Source: Deinococcus sp. (lineage in GTDB: Bacteria; Deinococcota; Deinococci; Deinococcales; Deinococcaceae). From it: DNA of 44,051 bases. Location of the stretch: the NCBI RefSeq assembly GCF_030523985.1, contig NZ_JAUNHK010000003.1, forward strand, positions 1 to 44,051. The letters are read 5' to 3'. The notes below the pieces were generated by a model. The model saw only the letters and a program-made list of their open reading frames with translations. It had not been told where the DNA came from and did no database searches. Positions 23,888-33,425 of the stretch are shown one piece after another (positions within the stretch are counted from its first letter, which is position 1; the number at the start of each line of letters is the position of its first letter). A program made the translations under genes and the position numbers.

Positions 23888-25306
23888 TCATAAGCGGTCA
23901 AAGCTGCGTACACGCCTCACGGCCTCACCAAGGATGGTCGCCACTGCTTCGGAGGACTGCGCCTCCACGTAGACGCGCACGACCGGCTCAGTTCCTGATG
24001 CCCGGAACATCACTGAGGCGTCGCCTTCAAGGGCCAGCTTGACTCCGTCGAAGGCCTTAACCCCGGTCACCACGTAACCGGCCAGTTCACCATACGTCTG
24101 CGCGGCTGTCATCAGGGCCGCCTTATCAAACGCAGGACTTAGGTGCAAATCGGCGCGGTCATAGACATGTCGAAAACCCACTTCACGTTCGATATCAGCA
24201 AACAGCTCATCCAGGCTTTTGCCACTGGCAGCCATGGCCTCTATCATTAGCAGACTGTTGAGCAGCCCGTCACGCTCAGGGATATGCCCGCGTGAGGACA
24301 GACCGCCAGATTCCTCGCCTCCCATCAGCACCGCCTTGGTTGCGTCCTGCTGACCTTCCAAGAAGGCGTCGGTGATGTATTTGAAACCCACTGGCGTCTC
24401 CAGCAACTCCAGGCCCAGCTTTTGAGTCAGCAGCTCAATCACGCGGCTGCCCGACACAGTCTTGACGACCCGACCCCGGATGCCGCGCCCATGCAGATGA
24501 CGCAGCAACACCGCAAAAACCTGGTGGCTGTTGAAAAAATGCCCACCTGCCGTAACTGCGCCCACCCGGTCGGCGTCTCCATCGGTGACAACACCCAATA
24601 CCTGTCCCGTTTCATTGGTCAGGCAGCTCACCAGTTCGCCTAAGTTTTGCACTATCGGCTCCGGGTTGACGCCGTGAAACAGGGGATCGGGATGGCCATG
24701 AAGTTCTTCCAGGATGAGCTGGAGCCCCGCGTGCTGAGCGTAGCCAGTCAGCCAGCCGCAAGCCGCGCCACCCATCGGGTCGTGAATAACCCGGCCGGTG
24801 TAACCGCGCAAGGTGGGCAGGTCAAGTTGCCGGTCAAGCTGCTCGTAGTACGCCTGCCGGATATCAAGGTCCCGTATCTCTCCGTGCGGCCCGCGGTACT
24901 CCTCAGGAGAGGCAAGGGCAGTCTCGATCTGGGTTACCACGGCGGGCGTCGCACTACCGCCATACGAACCCTTGATCTTGTAGCCACTGTACGGCGGCGG
25001 GTTGTGCGACGCAGTGATCATGACCCCTCCACCTGCTTCATGATGCACCACGGCAAAGGACAGCGCGGGCGTCGGCAGGTACTCCTTCGCCAGCCAAACG
25101 TCCAAGCCCTGCGCGGCCATCACCTCGGCAACCACTCGGGCGAAGGCCTGCCCCTGAAAGCGGGTGTCGAACCCCACCGCTACCGAGCGGGCACCGCTGG
25201 CTCGCAGCACCTGGGCATGCGCCCTGGCTACCGTCCGCACGTTCTCGAAGGTGAAGTCCTCAGCAATGATGTCGCGCCAGCCATCCGTTCCGAATTTAAT
25301 AGGCAT
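23888..25306 (-). CDS. Phosphoglucomutase/phosphomannomutase
   Basis: 472 residues. The alpha-D-phosphohexomutase signatures are all present: TASHNPP with the phosphoserine near residue 100, the Mg loop DGDADR, the sugar-specificity loop GGEESGG, and the phosphate-binding RASGTEPVVRVY near the C-terminus. It converts hexose-6-P and hexose-1-P. Next to manA and manC it would make mannose-1-P, but phosphoglucomutase activity is equally possible. The ATG at 25306 has a GTGGAGAC ribosome-binding site, and TAGATT lies 15 bases before the start codon. It is divergent from the ligase-like gene (70 bases). Confidence 0.93.
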   Translation of the reverse strand: MPIKFGTDGWRDIIAEDFTFENVRTVARAHAQVLRASGARSVAVGFDTRFQGQAFARVVAEVMAAQGLDVWLAKEYLPTPALSFAVVHHEAGGGVMITASHNPPPYSGYKIKGSYGGSATPAVVTQIETALASPEEYRGPHGEIRDLDIRQAYYEQLDRQLDLPTLRGYTGRVIHDPMGGAACGWLTGYAQHAGLQLILEELHGHPDPLFHGVNPEPIVQNLGELVSCLTNETGQVLGVVTDGDADRVGAVTAGGHFFNSHQVFAVLLRHLHGRGIRGRVVKTVSGSRVIELLTQKLGLELLETPVGFKYITDAFLEGQQDATKAVLMGGEESGGLSSRGHIPERDGLLNSLLMIEAMAASGKSLDELFADIEREVGFRHVYDRADLHLSPAFDKAALMTAAQTYGELAGYVVTGVKAFDGVKLALEGDASVMFRASGTEPVVRVYVEAQSSEAVATILGEAVRRVRSFDRL

Positions 25307-25363
25307 CTTGTCTCCACTCAGAATCTAGCAGGGTAACCTGAAGCTTGGGTCAACGCGGCAACA

Positions 25364-25369
25364 TATACT
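25364..25369 (+). promoter_or_regulatory. -10 box TATACT for the ligase-like gene
   Basis: TATACT ends 7 bases before the GTG at 25377, indicating a leaderless GTG start. Confidence 0.6.
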
Positions 25370-25376
25370 TCAGCCC

Positions 25377-26531
25377 GTGAGTGCCCCTTCGACGCGGCCC
25401 GCCTCGTCGCGGGCATTTCCCGGTTGGCTCAGCGGCTTGCTGGCCCTGACTCCTGTCTTTCCTCCGCTGTACTTGGTGGCGCTGGCGTGTCTGGGCAAGC
25501 TGCGGAGCCTGCCGCTCACTGCCCGCCGGATCCTCTTTTTCTTCGCTGCCACCCAACTGATTGCGGCCCTATTTACGCCCGCGCCCCTGTTGTCGGTGGC
25601 CCTCGCCGCCGCCCGCACCCTGCTGATCCTGGCCATGATTGCTGCCGGCACCTATCTGCGCGAAAGCCGCTACCTGCGCCCCCTGCTGTGGGGTCAGCTG
25701 GTCATCTTCGTTTCGGCCTGGGCCTACACCATGACCACCCAGGGGCTGACCGGCGTGCAGGAGCGACTTGGACACCCTTACTACTACGTCGTTTCTCTGG
25801 GATTGGTGGCGGTGGTAGCGGTGTGGCTGGTGATGTTCTGGCGCGGTGCAGCAGCTTGGTGGCGCTGGCCTGCCGGACTGCTGTCTCTGGTGACCTTCGC
25901 CGCTGCTGGGAGCCGGGGGCCACTGCTGGCGCTCGGCGTCGGTTCGCTGGCCGCCCTCGCCTTCGGGGGGCAGCGCCGCCGCTGGTGGGTGATGCTGCCT
26001 GCCGCCGCCGTCGTGCTCTCCGCCTTCGCCACGACCAGTCTCAATGTCCCCTTCAAGCCACTTGACCGCCTGCTCAACGACCAGACCAGTGGACGTGAGT
26101 ATGTCTGGCAAGATGCGATTCGCGGCTGGCAAACGTCACCTCTGGGCGGCGTGGGCCCGTACCAGGGCGGGCCATACCTGACCTACCTTTTCAAGGACGG
26201 CTGCCAGCTCACGCCCACACTGGAACGCAACGAAATCAAGTGCCCCCAGCAGCTGAGTCGCTGGTCAAGTGTCTGGCTGATCGCTCATAACGCTTGGCTG
26301 CACTGGCTGCTGGAAAGTGGTGTCATCGGCCTGACCGGCCTGCTCGCTGTGATGGGGTACGCGCTATGGCGCAGCGTGCAGGTGGGCGACCCCTTTACGC
26401 TGGCGGTGCTGTACGGCTTTACCGCTATGAACGTGGTGGATGTGGTCATCGCTGTACCCAGTCCACACTTCAGTGAGCTGTGGTGGGTATGCGTAGGGCT
26501 GGTACTTATCGCCCCCCGGAGAAACGCATGA
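25377..26531 (+). CDS. O-antigen ligase/polymerase-like membrane protein (Wzy_C type)
   Basis: 384 residues, about ten hydrophobic segments. A large loop between late helices (about 225-305) contains GREYVWQDAIRGWQTSPLGGVGP and IAHNAWLHWLLESG, which match the Wzy_C/O-antigen ligase motif with its catalytic His. Such proteins join or polymerise lipid-linked glycans outside the membrane. A separate Wzy is encoded at 30105-31337, so this one may be the ligase. The GTG start at 25377 is set by the -10 box. It overlaps the next gene by ATGA. Confidence 0.82.
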   Translation: MSAPSTRPASSRAFPGWLSGLLALTPVFPPLYLVALACLGKLRSLPLTARRILFFFAATQLIAALFTPAPLLSVALAAARTLLILAMIAAGTYLRESRYLRPLLWGQLVIFVSAWAYTMTTQGLTGVQERLGHPYYYVVSLGLVAVVAVWLVMFWRGAAAWWRWPAGLLSLVTFAAAGSRGPLLALGVGSLAALAFGGQRRRWWVMLPAAAVVLSAFATTSLNVPFKPLDRLLNDQTSGREYVWQDAIRGWQTSPLGGVGPYQGGPYLTYLFKDGCQLTPTLERNEIKCPQQLSRWSSVWLIAHNAWLHWLLESGVIGLTGLLAVMGYALWRSVQVGDPFTLAVLYGFTAMNVVDVVIAVPSPHFSELWWVCVGLVLIAPRRNA

Positions 26532-27439
26532 GCCGCGTAGTGCCTACCGTCAGCCCCGATCTGCCGGGCCTGCATCTAGGAAACCTTAGTGGCTTTCGTG
26601 GCCAGGAGGATTGGGGCCGTTGGACGTTGGGCAAGGTCACGACTGTCGAAGTAAAGGCCACACGGGCAGTCCAGGCAGAGGTTCGTCTAAGCCTTAACCT
26701 GCCCTATACCCAGCAGCGCCTGAGCGTGTTTTTCAATGGTCAAACACTAACGACGCTCAAGGCAGCACGACAATCCCAGGATTTTGACGTGATACTGCCC
26801 GCGAATTTGCATACTGGGCGTAATGAACTCAAAATACTGACTGACAAAAGCAACCTGGACCCGCGTCTCAAGCCGTTTGCGCCGCAAGATCTCAGTGATA
26901 TGGCTGTATCACTTAAGCGACTTGAATTTGCGCCATTACAAGTCTTTACCGGGACGCAAACTGGCCGGATCTACGGTGCCGTTCAGCCACCTTATCCTTC
27001 AACCTACCAGCAGGCAACGGGTCAACAGGTTGATGCCTTCGTACAAGCTGACGGCCCACAAGTGTTGACCTACCGCCTGCTCAGCTCGGCAGACTGGCAG
27101 ACCTTTACGCTGCGCCTGGATGAACAAGTGCTCCGCATCGTAACCGCAGACCGTCGTGGCACGCTGATCAGTGGGCAACTGCCACTGAAGCCATCGGCCG
27201 AGATACAGCGCTTCAGCGTGGTTTCCTCCCCACTGCAAGAGCGAACGCCTACAGACGACAGCTTAGCCATCATTGAGAAACATACCGGCACGGCGACGTT
27301 TTATATCCAGGACTTGCGAGTTACTCCGGTAAAGCGCTGGCAGCAGTGGGAACAGCCCCTTGCTGGCCTGGGTGTCGTCCTAGGGTTGGGGCTGCTGTTA
27401 GGGCTGCTGTTTGCCAAGAATCATGTAAATAGCCGTTGA
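26528..27439 (+). CDS. Membrane-anchored beta-rich protein of unknown function, coupled to the ligase-like gene
   Basis: 303 residues. There is no N-terminal signal. A single membrane segment lies near the C-terminus (AGLGVVLGLGLLLGLLFA, about 278-295) with a short basic tail. The body is beta-rich, with two stretches like jelly-roll carbohydrate-binding modules: LSVFFNGQTLTTL...FDVILPANLHTGRNELKI and the YRLLSSADWQTFTLRLDEQ region. The ATG overlaps the ligase-like stop (ATGA), so the two are coupled and probably work together on the glycan. The export route is unclear without a signal. No named family recognised. It ends 1 base from the convergent glycosyltransferase. Confidence 0.7.
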   Translation: MSRVVPTVSPDLPGLHLGNLSGFRGQEDWGRWTLGKVTTVEVKATRAVQAEVRLSLNLPYTQQRLSVFFNGQTLTTLKAARQSQDFDVILPANLHTGRNELKILTDKSNLDPRLKPFAPQDLSDMAVSLKRLEFAPLQVFTGTQTGRIYGAVQPPYPSTYQQATGQQVDAFVQADGPQVLTYRLLSSADWQTFTLRLDEQVLRIVTADRRGTLISGQLPLKPSAEIQRFSVVSSPLQERTPTDDSLAIIEKHTGTATFYIQDLRVTPVKRWQQWEQPLAGLGVVLGLGLLLGLLFAKNHVNSR

Positions 27440-27440
27440 T

Positions 27441-28589
27441 TCAAAATTGAAGCAACAGCACTGACCTCTCGGGATCTTCACCCTGCGCTTTGGCCGCCTC
27501 CGCCACTTCCAGGATGGCCGTAAACTCGGCGCGGAAGCGTTCGGGGCGGAATTTTTCAGCATGATGCCGGATGAACGTGGCGTCGAACTCTCCAGCTTTC
27601 CTTTCAAACAGGGCCACGGCGCGGCTCAGGCTCTCTACGTTTTGCTGCCCGAAAAACACACCGGTCTGGTTGGCCACTACCGTTTCCAGGGTGCCGCCCT
27701 TGCCGTAAGCGATGACCGGGGCACCCGCCGCCTGCGCCTCGACCGGAACAATGCCGAAATCCTCGTCGGCAGCGAATACAAAGGCCTTACAGCGGGCCAT
27801 GTAATCGGCAACTACTTCATCCGGCTGCCGCCCTAGCAGTTGCACGTTCGGCCCGGCCAGTGCCTTGACCTTGTCGAAGTCGGGGCCGGTGCCGATAACC
27901 ACCAGCGGCTTCCCCAACCGGGTAAACGTCTCCACGATCAGGTCGATTTTCTTGTATGGCACAAACCGACTCATGGTGAAGTAGAACTCTTCACGCGGGC
28001 GGGTGTGGTCGAAACGGTCTACATCTACCGGCGGGTACAGCACTCGGGCCGGGCGGCGATAGGTACGCCAGATGCGCCGGGCCACATACTCGCTGTTGGC
28101 TAGAAACACGTCCACCCGGTTGGCCGTGCTGTGGTCCCACAACCGGATGTAATGCAGCGCCACTTTGGCCAGCGTCGCCTTGACCCCACTGGTCAGGTTG
28201 GCTTCGCGCAGGTATTGCTGATATAGATCCCAGGCGTAACGAATGGGCGAATGGACATAGCTGATGTGCAGCTGGCCCGCCCCCACGATTACGCCCTTAG
28301 CCACCGCATGGCTGCTCGACACGATGGTGTCATAGGCCGTCAGGTCGAACTGCTCAATCTGGTAAGGCATAAACGGCAGGTAGGTGCGGTAGTGGCTGAC
28401 TCCCTTGGGCCAATGCTGTATGGCACTAGTGTAGACTTCGGCTGCCTCCAAAGGCGTACCCACGAAATCCTCGGGCCGGTGCACCATGGTATAGATAGGT
28501 CCGGAACGCGTGGCCAGCATCTCAGCGAGCACTTTCTCGCTGCCAGCGAAACCACCGGCCAGCCAGTCCTGAATATAAGCTGGGTTCAT
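27441..28589 (-). CDS. Glycosyltransferase family 4 (mannosyltransferase-like)
   Basis: 382 residues, GT-B fold. N-terminal YIQDWLAGGFAGSEKVLAEM and SYVHSPIRYAWDLY resemble WbaZ-type mannosyltransferases. The nucleotide-sugar side has FTMSRFVPYKKIDLIVE and the E-x7-E motif in DEDFGIVPVEAQAAG. It would transfer a sugar, plausibly mannose from GDP-mannose, to the growing lipid-linked unit at the inner face of the membrane; the sugar is inferred. Last gene of the minus-strand operon. Its ATG overlaps the acetyltransferase stop by 4 bases. Confidence 0.9.
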   Translation of the reverse strand: MNPAYIQDWLAGGFAGSEKVLAEMLATRSGPIYTMVHRPEDFVGTPLEAAEVYTSAIQHWPKGVSHYRTYLPFMPYQIEQFDLTAYDTIVSSSHAVAKGVIVGAGQLHISYVHSPIRYAWDLYQQYLREANLTSGVKATLAKVALHYIRLWDHSTANRVDVFLANSEYVARRIWRTYRRPARVLYPPVDVDRFDHTRPREEFYFTMSRFVPYKKIDLIVETFTRLGKPLVVIGTGPDFDKVKALAGPNVQLLGRQPDEVVADYMARCKAFVFAADEDFGIVPVEAQAAGAPVIAYGKGGTLETVVANQTGVFFGQQNVESLSRAVALFERKAGEFDATFIRHHAEKFRPERFRAEFTAILEVAEAAKAQGEDPERSVLLLQF

Positions 28590-29092
28590 CTTTTCCTCGG
28601 TGAGAGTTGAGCGGGGACCCCGACGGCGTTGTAATAGTCTGGCACGTCCGTAAGTACGACCGCGTTGGCACCGACCCGAGCACCTGTTCCAATGACTACT
28701 GGCCCCAGGACCTTGGCCCCCGCACCGAGCACCACGTCCTCCCGCACATGCGGAAAGCCATCCCTGGACTTGCGTTCAGCGATCCCCAGCGTGACACCGT
28801 GGTAGATCTTCGTCCTGCCCTCAAGGATGGCCCCTTGGCCAATCACGGTGCCGACACCGTGAACTATGACGATGCCTGGTCCGAGAGTGGCCCGATAATC
28901 AATATCGATTGAGTAGAGAATCTGAATGATTCTGGAGAGCACTAGCGGCACTAGGGGAATCTTCCTAAGGTGGAGTTCATGGGCCACCCGATAGAACGCC
29001 AGGGCATGAAACCCACGGTTGGAGAGCACCGCGAGCACGCGATTACTGCCCACAGCATTTAGATCGCTGATGAAGGTATTCAGCATATTCAT
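28586..29092 (-). CDS. Serine-acetyltransferase-like hexapeptide O-acetyltransferase
   Basis: 168 residues. An N-terminal helical part is followed by a left-handed beta-helix built of hexapeptide repeats (ATLGPGIVIVHGVGTVIG, GAILEGRTKIYHGVTLG, DVVLGAGAKVLGPVVIG, GARVGANAVVL). The layout is that of CysE/colanic-acid acetyltransferases, which use acetyl-CoA. Inside a glycan operon, O-acetylation of the repeat unit is more likely than cysteine synthesis. Overlaps both neighbours by 4 bases (ATGA). Confidence 0.88.
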   Translation of the reverse strand: MNMLNTFISDLNAVGSNRVLAVLSNRGFHALAFYRVAHELHLRKIPLVPLVLSRIIQILYSIDIDYRATLGPGIVIVHGVGTVIGQGAILEGRTKIYHGVTLGIAERKSRDGFPHVREDVVLGAGAKVLGPVVIGTGARVGANAVVLTDVPDYYNAVGVPAQLSPRKR

Positions 29093-30108
29093 GTAGGGAC
29101 CCCCGTGAGGATGTCCTGCGTCAGCTGGGCCGTCCTCTCCCAGCTGTACCTCCGACTGTGCTCTTCTCCCTTGCGAGCTAGTTCGTCATGCAAAACGGGG
29201 TCGTCGTAAAGCCTCTTCATGTGTTCCAGAATGCCACAAGTATCGAGCGGGTCGACCATTAGGGCGGAGTCCGCCGCCACCTCCGGCAGGGAAGCAGCGT
29301 TCGACGAGATAACTGGAATGCCCGCCGCCATCGCCTCAAGTATCGGCAGTCCGAAACCCTCGTACAGGGATACGTAAATGAAGGCGTGTGCGTTCTGGTA
29401 GACGGTAATGAGTTCTTCGTCGGACAGTCGCCCTAGCAGCTTCAGGTCCGCTGCCTGACTAGAATCGACCCCCTGACTGAAGATCTTGCTCTCTCCCCCG
29501 ACGACGACAAGTTCGAGATCAGGCGGCCGATTCTCCCAGGAACGCCAGGCATCAACGATCCGGCTGATGTTCTTGCGCGGCTCCAGCGAGGAGACAAAAA
29601 GGAAGTACTTGCTACCTGTAAGCCCGAGTCGGGAGAGGACAGCCTTCTGCTCGGGCTCAGGAGCCCGTATCCTGAACCTATCGTTCACCCCTAGCGGCGT
29701 GACTTCAATTTTCCCTCGACTGACCCCACAACGCTCAGCGATCCGGTCTCCGGAAAACTCGGAAACCGTAATGATCTTCGTGCTCTGCCGCGCCAAGCGG
29801 GGCAGCAGAAAGTTATACCAGCCCGAGAACCTTCTGCTGAACCACTCGGGGTGATCAAGCGTTGACACGTCGTGGATGGTCACGACCTGATTCCGGACAC
29901 TTAGGGGACCGGTGTTCGCTGGACTCCACAGTAGCCCGTCGCGGCACTGGCTCGGTAGGACGAGCTGCTCCCACAGGTGCCCCTGCGCCTTACTCTGGCC
30001 CGGCACCAAAAGATGTAGGCCGGACATGCGGCTGGTCAGCTCCTGCGTATATCTCTGAACCCCGGTCAGCGACCCAGACAGAGTACGTAGGTTGACATAT
30101 GTTTTCAT
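29089..30108 (-). CDS. Glycosyltransferase family 4
   Basis: 339 residues, GT-B fold. The N-terminal domain starts MKTYVNLRTLSGSLTGVQRYTQEL, and VVTIHDVSTLDHPEWFS is typical of mannosyltransferases acting after the initiating sugar. The C-terminal domain has FVSSLEPRKNISRIVDAW, KLLGRLSDEEL and the E-x7-E motif EGFGLPILEAMAAGIPV. Donor and acceptor are unknown. Overlaps the Wzy and acetyltransferase genes by 4 bases each. Base composition is more AT-rich than the flanking housekeeping genes. Confidence 0.92.
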   Translation of the reverse strand: MKTYVNLRTLSGSLTGVQRYTQELTSRMSGLHLLVPGQSKAQGHLWEQLVLPSQCRDGLLWSPANTGPLSVRNQVVTIHDVSTLDHPEWFSRRFSGWYNFLLPRLARQSTKIITVSEFSGDRIAERCGVSRGKIEVTPLGVNDRFRIRAPEPEQKAVLSRLGLTGSKYFLFVSSLEPRKNISRIVDAWRSWENRPPDLELVVVGGESKIFSQGVDSSQAADLKLLGRLSDEELITVYQNAHAFIYVSLYEGFGLPILEAMAAGIPVISSNAASLPEVAADSALMVDPLDTCGILEHMKRLYDDPVLHDELARKGEEHSRRYSWERTAQLTQDILTGVPT

Positions 30109-31337
30109 CTTGAACTCCTCAGGTAGCTCCGCGCGACAAGGAGTGTCACGGCGAAAAAGACGAAGGGAATGAAGACCCGGGGGCTTCCCAAGTAGTAGAT
30201 GCGCATGAATTCAAGAATTCCGATGAACCATATTGAATAGAAGCTCAGCCAATAAGAAGATTCCTTTGCCTTGCTATAGATGAGCCCACTAGTAAAGCCA
30301 TAGAGCGCAGCGACGATCAGAGTGGCCAAGCTGCTGTATTCCATTACCCAATAGCCTACGGTGGTGAAGACGTTGAGTTCCGGGTTCAGCCGGTTGAACG
30401 CCAGCAATTCCGGTGCATCGAACTGCTTACCGGGAAAGAGAATCTGATAGAGGTTCCCCATCCCAGGAAGACTCCAAAGGCTGGAGAAGGTAAAGTTAAA
30501 AGGAAAGGCAAAGTCGTAATTCGACAGTGCCAACCCATAATTATTTACACTGGTCAAGTAATAGCCGAAAAACCGATATATACCAAGAAGAAAAACGTCG
30601 GCGAAATCTGTGATGCCGCGCGCTGTGAAGGAGCGCCGGGATTCATTGATGATGAAGAACAGCATTACGAAGACAACGAAGAGAGAAAAGCTTCGTAAAA
30701 TCTGCGCAAAATGCAACCCACGCTTGGTTACCGAGACAATAAAGACCGGGATGATAATTTCCAGCAGGGCCAGACGTTCGCTGAACAGGAAGCTGCGTAG
30801 CAGGGCCAGCACGAAGATGGCCACCAGAAGCGTTTGTTCAAGCCGCCCCATTCGCTTATTGAGCAGAGCGAGCGGCAACGCAATGACACCCAGTTGGGTA
30901 AACGATGTGATGCCAGGAATAGGAGCGAGAATCACTTCTTTAACATAGAAGGCGTCTGCTCGATATAACGCATAGATCTGCAGGAAACCGTTCGCCCGGA
31001 CTGCTCCGATTCCGAACCAAACTAGGTAGGCGAGCAAACATATGATAAGCGCGGAGGTGATCCACCACCGCGGCAGATCGACAATCTCGTATCCTGATGA
31101 GCTCTGGCTCGATAGCCTGCTGCGCCAGCTGACTTTCTCGCCGATGTAGCAGAACAGCACGGTGATCAGGATGACAAGCAGCATGAGCGTGCTGCTGAGC
31201 AGATCTCCAGTCTTTGGTGACCAAAAGAGTTTTTGATAGGTCATCGGCGAGATAGATTGGTAGATAACCCAAATCAGCAGGGACATCAGGCCTATAAAGA
31301 AACTGGGTCTGAAGAATCTGGAGATTCTAACTTCCAT
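30105..31337 (-). CDS. Wzy-type oligosaccharide repeat-unit polymerase
   Basis: 410 residues with about ten to twelve hydrophobic segments and no strong motif, as is usual for Wzy. Periplasmic-type loops include the NNYGLALSNYDFAFPFNF region and the NLYQILFPGKQFDAPELLAF segment. It would polymerise flipped repeat units on the outer face of the membrane. The identity rests on topology and on its place between flippase and glycosyltransferase genes. Strongly AT-rich for this genome, with rare-looking ATA and AGA codons, which points to foreign origin. Confidence 0.82.
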   Translation of the reverse strand: MEVRISRFFRPSFFIGLMSLLIWVIYQSISPMTYQKLFWSPKTGDLLSSTLMLLVILITVLFCYIGEKVSWRSRLSSQSSSGYEIVDLPRWWITSALIICLLAYLVWFGIGAVRANGFLQIYALYRADAFYVKEVILAPIPGITSFTQLGVIALPLALLNKRMGRLEQTLLVAIFVLALLRSFLFSERLALLEIIIPVFIVSVTKRGLHFAQILRSFSLFVVFVMLFFIINESRRSFTARGITDFADVFLLGIYRFFGYYLTSVNNYGLALSNYDFAFPFNFTFSSLWSLPGMGNLYQILFPGKQFDAPELLAFNRLNPELNVFTTVGYWVMEYSSLATLIVAALYGFTSGLIYSKAKESSYWLSFYSIWFIGILEFMRIYYLGSPRVFIPFVFFAVTLLVARSYLRSSR

Positions 31338-32175
31338 ATTCCTGTCGGCCCAGTAGGCGAGATCTCCATACCACTTCGTAGAAGTCGGCCCGCTCCTTTT
31401 GCCTCATCACTCGCATAACCATGGACATCAGCAGAGGCTTGACAATAAAGGGGAGGAAGTGGACCGTCGCTACACGATGTTTACCCATAACGTAACCCAT
31501 ACCTAAACCGTATTTATAAGCCCTCAAATACCTCTTAGACCAATCACCCTCAGTCACTTGATCATGCCTAACAACGATGGATGGATCAAATAGTAATTTT
31601 TTCCTCCTTTGATATGCTCTAATGATTAGATCATCGATCTCGTGCGCTCCATACCGTTTATTTGGGCCAGGACCTATTGACTCATCAAATAGGCCACAGT
31701 CTTCGAAAAACCCTCTCCTGAAAAACCCAGCAGATTCAACTGAAGTGCCCCAAGTATTTCGGGCTGTAATCATGACTGGCCCTTCCGGGAATTTTCCAAC
31801 AGATTGCTTACCGCTTTTATCTCTTACGCATCCAAAAACAGCGTCCAGTTGATGAAAGTTTAAAGTGTATTCAACTTTTCCAAGCGTCTCCGGGTCAAAC
31901 CAGCAATCGTCATCTGCGAAGCATATAATCTCGCCGCAGGAAAGGCGCAACCCCTGATTGCGGGCATAATTTGCTCCGCGATTCTCTATACGGACATGCT
32001 TGAGAAGGTAGAGCTGTGACCAACGTTGAACGATCTCATCCAGACGGTGGTCTGCGTTCTGATCAACCAGAATGATCTCGAAATCCCTGTGCTTACTGCT
32101 TGAGAGACTGCATAGCAGGCGTTCCAGTTCATCCACTCTGTTGAGGGTGGCAACCACTAAAGAAAAGAACATCAT
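31327..32175 (-). CDS. Glycosyltransferase family 2
   Basis: 282 residues, GT-A fold. FSLVVATLNRVDELERLL opens the fold, the first acidic site is IILVDQNADHR, and the metal-binding motif is CFADDDCWFD. NRGANYARNQGLRLSCGEI between them is typical of GT2. The C-terminal part has the acidic EIDDLIIRAYQR segment, usual for the catalytic base. It adds a sugar to the lipid-linked unit; which one is unknown. It overlaps the Wzy start by 11 bases and the Wzx stop by 4. Among the most AT-rich genes in the window. Confidence 0.9.
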   Translation of the reverse strand: MMFFSLVVATLNRVDELERLLCSLSSSKHRDFEIILVDQNADHRLDEIVQRWSQLYLLKHVRIENRGANYARNQGLRLSCGEIICFADDDCWFDPETLGKVEYTLNFHQLDAVFGCVRDKSGKQSVGKFPEGPVMITARNTWGTSVESAGFFRRGFFEDCGLFDESIGPGPNKRYGAHEIDDLIIRAYQRRKKLLFDPSIVVRHDQVTEGDWSKRYLRAYKYGLGMGYVMGKHRVATVHFLPFIVKPLLMSMVMRVMRQKERADFYEVVWRSRLLGRQEYGS

Positions 32176-33425
32176 TGACCTCCCGGATACTCAGACGAGA
32201 ACGCTCGTCTGTCCGTGTACAGCGCTAGGCAGATAGAAAGCATGATCTGGCTTAGTAAATTCGCGTACACAGCGACAAACCAACCGTACTGAGGTATGAA
32301 GATAAGATTAACCATCACGCTTACGATGAGGGCAAGGAGGTAGAGCAGCGTTCGCTTGCTCTGCAAACCTGCACCAGTAAGTGCGTCTGCCAGCGGATAA
32401 TGCACTGCGTTAATGACCGCCAGAAACGACAGAAATTGCAGACTGACGACAGAATTCTCGAAGTCACTCCCGATGATCCGAGGCAGATAGGGCGCGAAAA
32501 AATACAGTGCGACGAACACCATCGCCCCGTACAGTAGGGTGACAGGCAGTAGCTTCAGGGCAAATCTCTTACTGTGAATGTGCCCGTGCTTGCCGAACTC
32601 GAAGAACTTCGGATAAACCGAGGTAAGAAAGGAGAACAGAAAAGCGTTGGTCAGTATGACGATTCGCTGCGCCGCCGCATAAATTCCCGCTTCCGGGAGT
32701 CCCACCAGACGCGTGATCAACAGCTTGTCGACTTCCATAGTGGACGTTAGTGCCGCATTACCGAAGGCGAAATGTACCCCCTCAATCAGACGGGGACGGT
32801 AGGGCTTCGGCAGACGGAACATGATCCGGCCCCAGCTTCGCGAAATCCAGAGTAGGATCAGGACAGCCACTACGGCTGCTTGTACGAAATAGATGACGCC
32901 CCACGTGACGACATCGCCATGCATGACGGACAAGAAACACACGAGGATTAGCCGCGTAATCCCGGTCAACGACTCGATGAGAGCGTTACGTTTGACCAGG
33001 CCCTTAGCGACGTGCACACCCGAAGAGATGCTGATAACCCGATTTGCGATGGCCTCAGCAAAGAAAACGCATAGTGCTAGCGTCCATGGGACCGCACCGA
33101 GGAGCAGCAGCTTGAAAACGATGAAGATCGCAAGTACCGGCACGGCCACTGAGAAGCTCATCGTGAGCGCCCTGCCGACTGCCACCGGTACGTCTTCCCC
33201 ATTCTCAATCTCCCGAACCACCAAGCTGTAACCACCAAGGTCGAGAAAAGGCGAGAGCATCGTGGCGGCAGCTAAGGCCGCCGCATACATCCCAAATCCC
33301 TCGGCCCCAATCAGGCGCGCCAATAAGATAAAGGTGACCACCTGCGCCGCTTGTCGGATCACATAACCTGACATCAACCAAACGGTTGACTTGAGAACCG
33401 TCACCTTGGAAGCCAGGGTAGTCAA
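32172..33425 (-). CDS. Wzx-type polysaccharide flippase (MOP superfamily)
   Basis: 417 residues with about twelve hydrophobic segments. The N-terminal SGYVIRQAAQVVTFILLARLIGAEGFGMYAAA pattern (split here into its key parts, RQAAQ and GAEGFGMYAAALA) is the Polysacc_synt signature. Mid-protein MEVDKLLITRLVGLPEAGIYAAA is also typical of Wzx. It would flip the undecaprenyl-linked repeat unit to the outer face for Wzy. Overlaps the initiator gene by 4 bases. Confidence 0.9.
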   Translation of the reverse strand: MTTLASKVTVLKSTVWLMSGYVIRQAAQVVTFILLARLIGAEGFGMYAAALAAATMLSPFLDLGGYSLVVREIENGEDVPVAVGRALTMSFSVAVPVLAIFIVFKLLLLGAVPWTLALCVFFAEAIANRVISISSGVHVAKGLVKRNALIESLTGITRLILVCFLSVMHGDVVTWGVIYFVQAAVVAVLILLWISRSWGRIMFRLPKPYRPRLIEGVHFAFGNAALTSTMEVDKLLITRLVGLPEAGIYAAAQRIVILTNAFLFSFLTSVYPKFFEFGKHGHIHSKRFALKLLPVTLLYGAMVFVALYFFAPYLPRIIGSDFENSVVSLQFLSFLAVINAVHYPLADALTGAGLQSKRTLLYLLALIVSVMVNLIFIPQYGWFVAVYANLLSQIMLSICLALYTDRRAFSSEYPGGQ

